From: Guillardia theta CCMP2712
Taxonomy: Eukaryota; Cryptophyceae; Pyrenomonadales; Geminigeraceae
DNA: 46,837 nucleotides
Direction: 5' to 3'
NCBI RefSeq assembly: GCF_000315625.1
Contig: NW_005434605.1
Span: 294,401 to 341,237, forward strand
Shown here: piece by piece, positions 21,675 to 34,589 of the stretch
How the letters are laid out: each line of letters begins with the position of its first letter
Position numbering within the stretch: the first letter of the stretch is position 1
Position numbers and translations under genes: made by a program
Notes under the pieces: model-generated
The model's input: only the letters and a program-made list of their open reading frames with translations
The model's database searches: none
Told to the model about the DNA's origin: nothing

Positions 21675-22381
21675 GTCAGGGGCTAGAAGAGTTTCCTGCT
21701 GTGACTCCGAGTCAGAGGAGCCTCTCGAGACTCAAGGCCTGTGTGAGGATAGTGGGACGACGAGCCCGGCGTGCCAGTCAGTAGAGGATCAACAACAGAA
21801 CTGTGACGACGGAGGAAAGCAGTTCGTTTGTGCCGCGCCATGCTGCCTCACAGTGACGATGGAAGTGAGAGCGGATCTTCACGCATCCCTTGTTGCTGTT
21901 CCCTCGCTCTTGCCGCTACCACCGACATGAAAATGGCGAGTAGGCGCATTTTTCCTTACATGCCATTTAACTCAAACAGCCTGTCAGTCACTCGGACTAG
22001 CTAGTGCAACGTGATAGGAGAATGTTGAAAGGAATCCTCCGACAGGATTTCAATTCTCTATTGAGCAACTGTAATCCCACCCTCCAAAAGTTTTTACGTG
22101 GATCCCCCCAGCCTTGACTGCTGCTCAGTGTAAGCGCTTTGACTTCGCGGACCTCCGTCTTCTTGCGAAGGTGTTTCAGTGGCCACGTTTGTTTGACCTC
22201 CTACCCGCCCCTGGCAACCCTCAGTTTACCTACTTCAAACGTCAGTTGCCTTATAGTGATGGAAGGGATGGGTTCACCCCGCAGGATCCAGCATTGGATG
22301 TTACCTACACCGCCACTCTTCCACCGGGTCAATGCGGACGCGGCAGATGTTGTCCCCATGCTGGCTGCCTTCTTGGACACT
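21675..22381. other. Spacer with open plus-strand frames leading into repeat A
   Basis: Plus-strand frames at 22114-22400 are open (FDFADLRLLAKVFQW..., and in another frame NADAADVVPMLAAFLDTHRH) and run into repeat A copy 2. They may be coding remnants of the repeat's parent element. No domain is recognised. Confidence 0.35.
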
Positions 22382-22894
22382 CACAGGCACTTGATGGAGC
22401 AGGGAATCTCGGCCCAGCGGGTGCTCATCCAGCATACATGTGTAGCTTTATTCTTATCGGCTTCGTATGTACATACATTTACACAAGTCTCCCTGCTGGC
22501 TATCTCTACATGCTCCCTCTCACCGCCTCCCTGCTTCCTCGCTTGAGCATCGCCTCCCCCCTACACGTCCGGCCACGACATTATCATCATCTGGGCGGCC
22601 TGGGCGACGTCGTGGAGGACGGGCTGCGAGCCATGGAGGACGACCCCGGCGAGCCAGCAGGGTCCCTCGCCTGCCCCTTGAGCCGCACAGCCGAGGCGCG
22701 CCTCCTGGCGTCGAGTATGCTCTCCATGCACGCGTCCGGGGAGAGGCAAGGGCGGGGCGAGGGGGCGGCCTGGAGGGAGAGGAAGAGCTGCTGGGAGGGG
22801 GAGAGCTTGAAGGCTTTACGAGGGGGGCAGGAGGCAGGAAGGTGGAGGCAGGAGGGAGGGGGGACGGAGACAGAGAAGGAGCGGGGCATGGCAG
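22382..22894. repeat. Dispersed repeat A, copy 2
   Basis: Partner of 19479-20071 and in the same orientation. It lacks the 105-base block but keeps about 46 bases (CGTGGAGGACGGGCTGCGAG region) missing from copy 1. Identity in the shared blocks is very high, so duplication or spread was recent. Confidence 0.8.
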
Positions 22895-23464
22895 GCGGGG
22901 GAGGGAAGGGAGAAGGAAGAGGTGGGTTATAAGAGGTAGCATGTCCAGGAGTGTGAGGGTGTAGTAAAGCGGTAAAGCTGGTTCAATTGCGCTATTTCCG
23001 GCTCCTTCCCTCAGGCCATATCTGCCCCGACATGCCTCATAAGAGACACAAGCCCGCCTCGTGCCGTCAAAGATGACCACCGTAGATTTTTTAATTAACT
23101 TTGAGTAAAACTCAGGGTCAAGTTGACGTTTGACTCGTGCGCAGCCCTTGCTCAGGATCCGAGGGCAGATGGAACGAAGCTTACAGGGCGTGGAAGCGCC
23201 TGGCACCGTACCAAGCCAGTCACCTGTATGTCGCCTATCGCTCGGGTGATAGCAGCGAGTCGCCATAAGGCCATAAGGCCGCGCCGGGAAGCGCGATCCT
23301 TGACATCATCAACCGGGTCCCTAGTCGTGCCCTCTCTTGTACTCACCGCCATCTCCGATCGTCACCATGCTGCATATGGTGACAGCACAGGAGAGCGGAA
23401 GCCTTGTCTATCTGCGTGCCATGGGAGGGGAACAGCCCCTCCCTCCTCCATTCTTTCTCCAAGC
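22895..23464. other. Spacer between repeat A copies 2 and 3
   Basis: No gene is recognised. It contains a short tandem GGCCATAAGGCCATAAGGCC at about 23263-23282. Confidence 0.35.
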
Positions 23465-23920
23465 CTGATCCAGCATACGTTAGCTTTATTGTAATCACTT
23501 CATATACATATACATGTACACACACTTCCAGCTTGCTGGTCGGTGGAGGACGGGCTGCGAGCCATGGAGAATGATAGGACGTGTTTACTGACTTTTTGTC
23601 TTCCTTAAATAGTATCGTTTCTGATGAATTTAGATTACTAAGTAGCTTTCCTTCATATTCTACCACCGTCAAATTCGATTCAATGATTAATAAAGCAGCG
23701 TTGGACTGTGCATTGTTTTCGCACACTTGCCCTTTGGTTTCTTGTCGAGATCACTTCGTGTGAAGTTTTCCTGAAAGAGGACGAGTCCCGCGCCTGCTCG
23801 CCATGCACGGGTCGGCAGGGGGCTGGGCGTGGAGGGAGAGGAAGACTCTGCTTGGAGGGGAAGAGCTTGAAGGCCGAAGTTTGCGAGGGGGGCGGGAGGA
23901 GGGAGGGGGGCAGGGACGGA
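23465..23920. repeat. Composite: diverged repeat A arms flanking repeat B copy 2
   Basis: 23465-23572 is a diverged left part of repeat A (ATCCAGCATAC, GGACGGGCTGCGAGCCATGG). 23573-23775 is repeat B. 23795-23920 is a diverged right part of repeat A (GAGGGAGAGGAAGA..., GAGCTTGAAGGC, GCGAGGGGGGCGGGAGG). So B sits inside A here, while at 19.0-20.1 kb the two lie next to each other in the order B then A. Confidence 0.65.
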
Positions 23921-25083
23921 ACATTGCGTCGAGTGAGGCAGGAAATGTTCCGGGGCAGGCCCGCCTACTTGACCTTTTTTTCCGTGTCGGAGAAGAAGAC
24001 TCTGCAAGTACCCCACCCCCCTGTGGGCTTCAGAGCACCTTTCATCTCCGCAGGTACCCCCTCTCTTACCTTCTTTCCCGCAGGTCAGGACCGGTCCTGT
24101 GAACTTTGTTCCTTACTCCGCCTCATTAATAGGGGGGTGGAGTGTGGATACAGTGCTGGACCCACCCCACCCCTCTGTCTCTGGTGCCTACCCCTGGTCA
24201 ACAGGCATGAAAGGGGGTCTGAGGTTCTGTGTAAATGGTTGGGTCCATGGTCCATGGGAGGTTAAAGTATGCTTATCGGGGAAGAGAGGAGGGAGGAGGG
24301 AGGAAGGAATGGAAGAAGGAAAGACATGACAAGGGAGTGATTGATGCAGTGAGGTAGGAAGTGAGGGAGTGGTGGACAGAGTGAGGGAGTGAGGGAGTGA
24401 GGGAGTGAGGGAAAGAGTGGCAGGGAGAGGGAACAAGAAGGCAGAAGCAAAGAGAAAGATGGGAGGGAGAGGAGGTAGAGAGGGAGGGACTAAGAAAGAG
24501 GGAGAGGAGGTCGAGTGGAAAAGAGGAAGGGAGAGGAGGTAGAAAGAAATAAGTAGAAAAGAAGGTATGCAGCAGTTGAAGATGCGGGAGCTGGCAGGGG
24601 AGCAGGCCCGGTGAGGGACAAAGTAACGGTCACCCAGGGAGGGGTAGGTGCAGGGATAAGAAGAGTGACCAGCTGTGGCCTGGTTGGCCGTAACAAAGGT
24701 GTAGGAATGCAGAACTGCAATAAGTGCGATCCATTTGAGCGATCAACTTGGTTCGCATACTGCTAGTCATCCTTGGAAGTCTCGATTCATCCTCGCTGAC
24801 AACTCATGTACAGTGCGCTATGGCTTCTTGAGCCTAAATGCCGTTTACCTTCAGTCCGAGGCCTCATGTCAACTACAGATTATGTCTCGATGTGCAGCGA
24901 ACAAGTCACGAATGACTGATAAATCTCCCTCACACATGTTGAAATCCGGTGCTGCTTACATGGTAGCATTTGTGCGATGATCGCAGAGAGATGGTAACTA
25001 GATCATAAAAGCGACGAGGGTAGCAGAAGTCGGTTGCAAGTTTTTGACAGGAAAAGCCAGAAGACACATCTTGATTAGCAACC
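23921..25083. other. Purine-rich spacer without a recognisable gene
   Basis: 24270-24660 is almost pure purine with GAGGGAGT tandem units (about 24361-24412). The rest is ordinary sequence with no frame I can support, up to the potassium-channel start. Confidence 0.5.
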
Positions 25084-27693
25084 ATGTTTTGCTTTGGGAA
25101 CAGAAACAGGGACTTCGAAGAGAAGGTCCTTCTCATGACAAGCGACAAGTACAGGAGAACTACAATCCGCAAAGTATGCTTACCTTGATCATGTTTTAAA
25201 TTGGGCGTGATTGTGAACTGATTTTCATCGTTATCCGATCCCTTGCTTTCGTCCCTGGATAGATTCAGAGGAGTCAGTACTACCTGCAGGTCAGTTGGGA
25301 TGCTGCAACGAACTCTCCGTCACTCATTGATACCTCGTCGCAGATCTGGACGACTTTGTCAGCTGTTGTCTCCTTGCTTCTCGGCATCACAGTGGCTGAG
25401 CTGTGCGGGGTCGGCAAGCCTTATTCCGACAGCATCGACACAACCAATATGACCGAGGAGGAATTGCTGGTCTTGGTGAGCACGAAGTGCACTTCGAGGG
25501 CCTCGAGCGTGAAGGCCCTTGTGGCTGTGGCCTCGGTGCTGCTGACCGGCCTCGTGATTCGATTCTATTCTCTGGAGCTCTCGCTGGTACATCTGAACAG
25601 CAACAACTGGCGGGAGGAGAGGCCCAGGTTCTGGCAAGTCACCAAGTGGGCCATGCAAGGAGGCGTCCAGACCAAGAAGTTCCTTGAGCTCGTCATAGAG
25701 ATCTTCCTCTGCATCATCAACCCTGTCCCCGGGCTCTCGTTCGAGTTCCTTGCGCAGTCTTACATCTTCAAGCAAGGTCAGATGGTGCTGAACTACCGCA
25801 TCGAGAACGTTATCGTCGTGTGCATGTGAGAGCATCCTGCGCACCGAGGCCCTCTGACCGCACCGCAGGTTCCCCAGGCTGTATCACTTATGGAGGATGT
25901 ACCGGATGTGGATGTTCTCCAAGTTCTTCAATCAAGAGTTCCTAAGGTATATGGACAACCCGACTCTGAACTCGTTCGCTACCATCGTGCCGTCCAGCAC
26001 CTCCTTTGCCGTCAAGGTCAGCAGTGAAGTGGCAAGGTGGTGGGAGCTGAAAGTCGGACAACGCAGGTAGCGCTGGCGAGGCATCCGGTGCTTACCATGT
26101 CGTTTTCTCTCTTCGTCTTCCTCTGGGTTGCAACGTACCTTATGAGGCTCGCCGAAGCTCCGTTTCAGACGGACATCGCGGTGGGAAGAGGATGATGGGA
26201 ATGCACCTGCTGTAAGCTGATCGTCTCATGAGCAGGAAAACATCTGGAACCCGATGGTAACTGACTGAGCTCCTGCTGTTTGACAACTACTTGACACCAT
26301 CCCTTTGCCGTCCCCCCCCCTCCCTTCTCTCCCAACAGTGGTTGGTAGTAGTGACTGTAAGTCTCCCGTTGGATCGATCGACTTGCACCTCATTCGCTCC
26401 CTCCAGTTGGCTACCGTCGGCTACGGCGACACGACCCCCGTCACTTACACAGGGAGGACGATCGCAGTCCTCGTCATGATGTTCGGAGCGTAAGGCTCTC
26501 CCCTCCTCAAGGTAGCGACTGTGACGATCACGCTCAGACTCTACGTGGCTGCGGTCACCGCGACCTTCTGCGAGCATATCTCGATGACGACTGTCGAAAG
26601 GGACCTGCTGATACAGGCGAGCGATCCTTCGGACCTGCTTCCTCTCCCGCTCCTCTCCCCCTCTGATCGCTCCCAGCTCCTGTCCTGCTGTTCCTCTGAA
26701 GAGCCTTCTCAGATCGACATGGAGCAATGGCAGTTCAAGCTCGCCTGCCTCGCTGCCGCTGTCATTCAGGTGCTCCAGTGCCCGCACGTGCGAGGGAGGG
26801 CTGAAGGGACCGAGCAGAATCGATGGAGGGGAAAAAAAGACAAGAGGCTGAGCTTTCAGTTCAAGGCGATGCAGAAGAGGGTGAGGAGCCTTCTGTGGTT
26901 CCGCAGTCATGAGACCGAAATCGCTGCAGTTCATCAAGTGGACGGAGGACGAGGAGGTAGAGGTAGAGCAGTACGTCATCAAGCGTGTGAGTTCCTCCCT
27001 TGCCTCGTCGTGCTGGGAGCCTGCTGAGGTTGGCCGCAGACATCCAAGAGCAAGGAGAATCCAGCTGGGGATGGAGGACAGCAAAGTGCGCTGATCACCG
27101 CAAGGTTTGACACCCTCGAGCACAAGGTGAAGAGCTGGGCTGCATCTCAACCCCGTCTGACGTGCCATGGGGCCTCCCTCAAGTTGACAACTTGTCAAGA
27201 CGAGCAGCTCAAGTTCGCCAAGGAGCAGCAGGAGGTGTTTCACAACGTCGAGAGGTCACTCAAGCATCTCCACGCGCAGGTAACGGTCGTGTCCTGGCTG
27301 ACTTCGCTCCCCTGCCCCCATCCCCCACCGAGCCGCTTCCTCCTCTCACCCTCGTCCTCGAAGATCCTTCAGATGTCTTCCAACATCAGAGGGGAGGCGC
27401 CTCCAGCCCATCCCGCCCAGGGCCCTCAGGTAGCAGCATGGAGCTTCACTCTCAGTGACTTGCCCCGCTCAGAACGGGGGAGGAAAGAGAGAGAGCTTCT
27501 CAACGTCCCTCAAGCTCCTCACCTCCAAGGAAAAGGATCTGGTGGAGAACATGGAGGCTCGAGTGGAGAAGGTACCGCAATGGCGCTCATGGCAGGGCGG
27601 AGGATGAGGAGGTGCGTGTTAGGTGCTCTTCAGCCCGACGGAGAGCAGGAGGAAGAAGATCAAAGTTCTCCATGAGGTCCATGCAGACCCCAT

Positions 27694-27776
<83 letters not shown>

Positions 27777-28919
27777 ACCACCACCACCGCCACCACCACT
27801 ACCATCACCACCACCACCACCTCCTCCTTCTCCCTCTTCCTTCACCTCCTCGTGACTTTCGCTCTGCAGTCGCTAGGCAAAAGCCTCGGCCTTCTCAAGT
27901 CCCTGATGGAGCCCGGGGGAGCAGAGGAGGAAGCGGACCCGCCGGGGCCTCCGGCATACGAGCAGATCGCCAGCTCGTGGAGGTTACAAGCGTCCTCCTC
28001 CTCCTCCTCCTCCTCCTCCTCCTCCTCCTCCTCCTCCTCCTCCTCCTGAGCCCCTCATGCCGTCTCCCAGGAGCGGACTTTCGCGGAGCGTTCAGGAGGG
28101 AGGCAGGCAGGAGGTCTGCCACCCGCTCCTGCTCGGCTGTTGTGATTGTGATCCCCTCAGCTTCGAAGTCCCGGCAAAAGCTCTGCAGCTGAGCAGCAGC
28201 ACAGACAGAGCAGGAGGAGCGAGATCGTGTCCACCAACGCCTCCAACGAGTTCGAGGTGGAAGAGCGGCGGGGAAATCCTGGAGGAAGAGAGATTCAGCA
28301 GAGGAGGGAAAGAAGTGCAAATTGGAGAAGAGGGTGGGAGGGAAGGGGAGATGGAGAGGTGGGCAGACGGGCAGGATGAGCTGAGCAGGATAGAGGAGCA
28401 AGAGATGAGGAGAGAGAGTAGAGAGGGGAGCGGAGAGGGGGGGAAGGGAGAGTGGAGCGAGAGCGGGGTGTAGGATGGGGAGTTGTAGGAGGGAAGGAGT
28501 GGAGCATAGGCAGGAAACAGGTAGGAGCGGCAGATCTCACGCGCTAGCAGGCGGATCTCATCAAACGATTCAACGGCAGCAGCAACAGGCTGAGCGGGTC
28601 AGACCAGGAGACTAACCTCACCCCGCGGAGGATAAGCAGACGGGAGATCACAGCGGCAACGGTGAGGAGGGGGGTGGGGGGGAAGGAGGGGAGGAGGAGA
28701 GAGGGGGAACAAGGAGGCAAGGAGCTGACGAGTGACTCAACGCAGGGACGGAGCAGCGGTAGGAGCCAGGAGGGTGAGGAGAGGGGCGGCATGGCGGAGG
28801 GAGGACGGAGGAGGACGGTGCGGCATTCAGGTCAGAGCAATGACGTCATTCTCGTGGATGGCGCAAAGCGCCCGAGCTATCGACTGGACCGCAGCACGTC
28901 AGCCCCGCAGTATGCCTAA
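25084..28919 (+). CDS. SK-type (KCNN-like) potassium channel (multi-exon)
   Basis: Early exons: 25084-25173, 25263-25289, 25344-25825, 25869-26016, 26067-26180, 26236-26256, 26339-26356, 26407-26489, all in phase. They give an SK-like order: S1 IWTTLSAVVSLLLGI, S2-S3 with LELVIEIFLCIINPVPG, an S4-like RLYHLWRMYRMWMF, the S5 stretch MSFSLFVFLWVATYL, then a P-loop LATVGYGDTTPVTYTG with the TVGYGD selectivity filter, and S6 AVLVMMFGA. After S6 come helical segments (QFKLACLAAAVIQ, FKAMQKR, KSLQFIKW, DTLEHKVKSWA, LKFAKEQQEVFHNVE) in the place of the calmodulin-binding and coiled-coil region, and a basic serine-rich tail ending STSAPQY. The S6 junction at 26490 is abnormal (see findings). Junctions at 26760-27070 and 27300-27900 are approximate. 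Probable role: potassium efflux gated by calcium through calmodulin. Confidence 0.78.
27694..27776. repeat. (CTCCTG)n hexamer microsatellite
   Basis: About 14 tandem hexamers lie in an intron of the potassium-channel gene. The same hexamer, on the complementary strand, codes a Gln-Glu run in the beta-helix gene near 16862-16896. Confidence 0.9.
27993..28047. repeat. (TCC)n microsatellite
   Basis: About 18 TCC units lie in an intron of the potassium-channel gene, just before the acceptor at 28070. Confidence 0.9.
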
Positions 28920-29051
28920 CGCTCTTCCAGTGTATTTGTAGCAGTAGTCGGAGCAGGAGCAGGAGCAGGAGGAGAGAGACGAGGAGGAGGAGGAGAGGGA
29001 GGAGGAGAGAAGAGGAGGATATGTAAAAGGAGAACTTGACGATTTTACTTG

Positions 29052-30599
29052 TCAAGGTCCCTTTACCCCTGCCAAGACGCTCTCGGCCTCTAGCATGGAC
29101 GAGAGTTCTTTGACCTCCGATGAGTCGATCATAACCTGCCATGACACCTCGTCGATTCCCCAATGTACTCCTCCTCCTCCTCCTCCTCCTCCTCCTCCTC
29201 CTCCTACTCCTTCCTCTCCCTCCTCCTCCAATACCACGCAACCACCAGCTCCTCCTCCTCCCCCTCCCCTTTCTCCTCCTCCTCCCGACCTGTAGCGTCC
29301 AAGCAGAAAGGTATGCCGTGAGGACAACTCGCTCTCTCCTTCTGTACACACGTCATGTTTCCTTTCCCCGAGCTCCAGCGCTCACGAGGGCATGTCGACC
29401 GCCATGGCGCACTTGAGCTTCAGGTCCTGCATGACAGTGAGCAGGAGCGGCTCCACGACGACCCCACCTCCTCGTGCTGCTCCACAACTGCTCGCATCCT
29501 ACTGGGTGTCAGAGATGTAGCGAAGGAGAAGTCAAGCTACCTGTCAGCAATGGTGGGGAGGGAGCTGACGAGGAACAAGGGTCGTTCTCCTCCCTCCTCC
29601 TCCTCCTCCTCCTCCTCCTGAGACTCTCGACTTGCCATGCAGACGATGTCGTCCATGTCTGACATCACGAGCTGCATGCGAGCCTGCCGAACGATAAGTG
29701 GCGGGGGGGGGCGAGGACGGGAAGGAGGAGATAGAGGAGGATGAGGAAATAGAGAAGAAACGTTAGTGCACCACGATCAGTCCGAGGGCTGCCAGTTCCT
29801 GCGAGGAACAGAAGACTGAGCGGGAGATACAGTGCGATTGTTGTCATGATGACTATCCGCCTCCTCCTAGTCCTCCTCCTCCTCTCCTTCTCCTGATTAT
29901 CATCACCATCATCATCAGACCTGCTGGAGCATGTCGTTATGTGTGTAGATCTCGTTCCACATCTTCCCCTGCTCACGTCTCAGCCACCAGCAATCGCCAT
30001 GCGCGGCTCGACCTCTATCCTCTCCATCAATGCCGGCACCTCGTCTCCTGCGAGCTTCTCCCATGACGTAGACAGATCAAGCCGCTCCAGTTCGAGGATG
30101 CTGTTCACCAGTCCAGTAGCCACATGCCTTCAGCAGCTCGTCACCCTCGCTTCTGCCTCTCCCCTCCTCCTCCTCCTCCCCTCCCCCTCCCTTTTCCTCC
30201 CCTTCCCTTTTCCTTCCCTCCCCTCCGCTCCTCCTCACCTGCTTCGCTCAGATGCCTCCTCCCACTCGTGCACGTGTTCCTCTAATCTCTTGAAGACTGC
30301 CATCGTTCGCTTCCTCCACCTCCCCCATCCTCCTACGCTCCCTCCCTTGTCCATCTTATCTACTTCAGCCGCATCCTTCACTACCTACAGCCGCATCTTC
30401 CCAAAAGCCCCCAGGTGAAAAAAACTCCTCCCCCGATACCCCGACCGCCGCCGGCTCCCCTCCGTGCCTCCTCCTCCTCCTACCTGAAGCCTCGGTTCTT
30501 CTCCAGCCTTCTCCTCTCCCTCTTCATCCTCCCCCCGTCCTTCTCTCTAGTCAGTCTCAACTGAACATCGCTCTCCTTCCACGGCTTCTGTTCTTTCAT
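29052..30599 (-). CDS. Helical coiled-coil-like protein, function unknown (multi-exon)
   Basis: Read on the minus strand from a candidate ATG at 30599 (MKEQKPWKESDVQLRLTREK). Exons then include KDAAEVDKMDK...MAVFKRLEEHVHEWEEASE, HVATGLVNSILELERLDLS and SWEKLAGDEVPALMERIE, KMWNEIYTHNDMLQQ, ARMQLVMSDMDDIVCM, RMRAVVEQHEE, DLKLKCAMAVDMPS, and a last exon near 29052 with VMIDSSEVKELSSMLEAES. Most adjacent exons join with GT-AG sites in phase (for example the 49-nt intron between MERIE and GKMWNE). The predicted protein is almost wholly helical and amphipathic. I recognise no family. Introns at 29170-29290 and 30430-30480 are CCT-rich. The first junction and the one near 29640 are unresolved. Confidence 0.5.
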
Positions 30600-30717
30600 A
30601 GCCGCAGGCTATCCCTCATCCTCCGCGATTCCTTCCTTCCTTCCTTCTCGCCCACCTGTCGTCTCCCCCACCCTCCATCTCCTCTTCCTCCTCTCGCCGC
30701 CAGCGAGTACATGGAGA

Positions 30718-32230
30718 ATGGCGGGGGGCGCGGGTCCATCGCGAGGCATGTCGGTGGGCCAGAAGCGGAAAGGGAAACAGGAGGAGGCCAAGGCAGCGCG
30801 GGACAGGATCATAGCTCCCCAGCTGACGAGGAGGGTGAAGGATCAGCTGCAGGAGCTCCGAGCGAGCCCCCTGTGGTGTGAGGAGGTGGAGGCTGGGAGG
30901 AAGACTCTCTGCTTCCCCTGCAAGGGCGGCACACAGCTCTACCCCAGCAGCGCAGGGCAGCTGGCAGGCAGCCTGGGAAGTTTGCTGCGCGCCATCGTCG
31001 GGCTGGATGCGAACGTCTCTGCTGTAGCCATCGGCACCTCCCTGCCCCGCGGCGGCTCTACTCCCTCCTACGTCGCTGGGGTCGGAGGGGAGAGCGGGGG
31101 CCGGCTGCAGGTGGCAGGGGAGGCCTTCGACCTCAGCGACCGCCTGGTCAGCCTGACGAGTCAGACGGGGAGCTGCGGGGAGGTGGATTTCTGTCCTCCC
31201 TCCTCTTCGTGCCCCAGCTCCTTCATAGTCTCCTGGTTTGACAGCCAGCAGGGCCTTGAGCTCTGCCCTCCCCTGCCGCTGGTCCCCAAGGAAGGCGCTG
31301 ACGCCTCCCCCCCCATGGAGGAGGCAGCAGGCAGCCTGCCTCCGCTCTTCTTCGGAACTTTCCAGCTGAGAGGAGAGGAGGCCTCTCGAGCTACTCAGCA
31401 GGCGATGGAGCTGGGCTACCGCGCCATCGATACCGCATCCATCTACAGGAATGAGGAGGACATCGCCATGGGCCTCGCTGCGTCCGGCGTGAGGCGAGAG
31501 GATGTGTTCATAACCTCTAAGCTCGCTCCCAACGAGCAGGGCTACAGCAAGGCCATGTCGGCCCTGACCTCCTCCCTCCAGAGGCTCAACACCTCCTACC
31601 TTGACCTCTACCTCATCCACTGGCCGGGAGCAGCCAAGACGCCGTTGGAGTCTCCTGCGAACAAGCGGCTGCGGCTGGAGAGCTGGCAGGCTCTCGAGGA
31701 TGCACTGAAACTCGGGATGATTCGAAGGGCGGGAGTGAGTAACTTCTGCGTCCGTCACCTGCAGGAGCTGCTCGCGTGCTCCGAGCTTGTTCCCTGCGTC
31801 AACCAGGTCGAGCTACACCCAGCTTGCTTCCAGGAGGAGCTCCTACGTTTCTGCGAGGCCCACAAGGTTCAGGTACAGGCATACTCTCCTCTTGGATCTC
31901 CCGCAGGCGTGCAGTCGCTGCTTTCTAATGCAGACGTGCTCCGAGCGTCAAAGGAGGAGGGGGTCTCAGCTGCCCAGGTTCTCATCCGATGGGCCATGCA
32001 GACCTGCGGCTCTGCAGTAGCCAGATCTTCGAACGAGCAGAGGCTGGCAGAGAACCTAGAGACGACTCAGGTATTCGAGCATGACGAGTCGGTTGGATCT
32101 GATTGCTTTCCTTCAGCTTCCAGAGCTCTCGGAGAGCAGCATGAACCTCTTGAATGCGATAACAAAGACTGACACCCAAGGGAACCGCCTCGTGACCAAA
32201 TACTGCTGGGATCCCTCAGGAGTTGCATGA
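30718..32230 (+). CDS. Aldo/keto reductase with novel N-terminal half (2 exons)
   Basis: Model: 30718-32070 and 32117-32230, 488 aa. The AKR barrel starts at about residue 205 (LFFGTFQL). The catalytic tetrad is present: D238 and Y243 (DTASIY), K268 (ITSKL), H301 (LIHWPG). Later family motifs are [30 protein letters not shown] and, for the NADP site, [15 protein letters not shown]. The second exon supplies the normal C-terminal helix ([15 protein letters not shown]). It should reduce aldehydes or ketones with NADPH in the cytosol. The first 200 residues are not part of the barrel: a charged helix ([20 protein letters not shown]), then a beta-rich, serine/glycine-rich region with no known motif. 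The 46-nt intron is needed to avoid an early stop. Confidence 0.9.
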
Positions 32231-32316
32231 AATCGTGGGATTTCTGTCGTTTGCGTAGAGAGGAGATTTGGTCAGAAAGGTCGAGACTTCTTTCACTCAT
32301 GAGTTGCTGCCCTAAT

Positions 32317-34153
<1,837 letters not shown>

Positions 34154-34589
34154 TGTTGATCAGCGCTGATAGATCTGCTTGAGGAAATTCAGAAATCATC
34201 AACAAGGACTGTATCAAACAGCAAAAATACACTGTTCGTCTATGCACTACGACGCGTTAACATGCGATCCATATCGAGACATTTAGCAACGAAAACTTTG
34301 TTTAACACCAGTATCCCTACCCTATGATGGCGTGATCGCGTGCTAGTGTGGTGATAACCATCCCCCACTTTCATACCCAGACAAATATTCTCTACCTCCC
34401 TCCCTCTCCTGCTCCCTCCCTCCTCCTCCTCCCCGCGTTCTCCTTGATTGAGCTTGCATGGCATTCTGAATTGATCGACAGCTGTCCAATCCTTCTGTAA
34501 CGGCAATGTAACGGAAACACCATACCAACGGATCCGTAACGCACTCGGATCTCCAACGGTTACTGTAACGGTTCCGTCTTTGTCGGGCG
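34154..34589. promoter_or_regulatory. Divergent spacer between Rpt4 and the methyltransferase gene
   Basis: This 436-nt region lies between two start codons. It contains repeated GTAACG/CGTTAC words (GTAACGGCAATGTAACGGAA near 34498, GTAACG at 34534, ACTGTAACGG near 34563), which could be a shared promoter element. No gene is seen. The regulatory role is inference. Confidence 0.4.

Noticed and set aside
22114-22932. A 272-residue plus-strand protein covering repeat A copy 2
   Set aside because: The frame is broken in copy 1 by indels that are not multiples of three, and the second half is purine-repeat sequence. Treated as a repeat relic, not a gene.
24340-24450. CRISPR-like array of GAGGGAGT units
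   Set aside because: It is a short tandem purine repeat without spacers, in a eukaryotic genome.
27587-27845. Gly-Ala, Glu-Gln or Cys-Ser repeat proteins over the CTCCTG array
   Set aside because: The array lies between a channel exon with a donor and the next with an acceptor, so it is intronic. The opposite-strand frames are shadows.
27895-28401. Minus-strand gene opposite the channel 3' part (FCRDFEAEGITITTAEQERV)
   Set aside because: The frame looks protein-like for about 45 residues, but no splice sites support it, it runs into the TCC repeat, and plus-strand exons on both sides join in phase to the channel tail.
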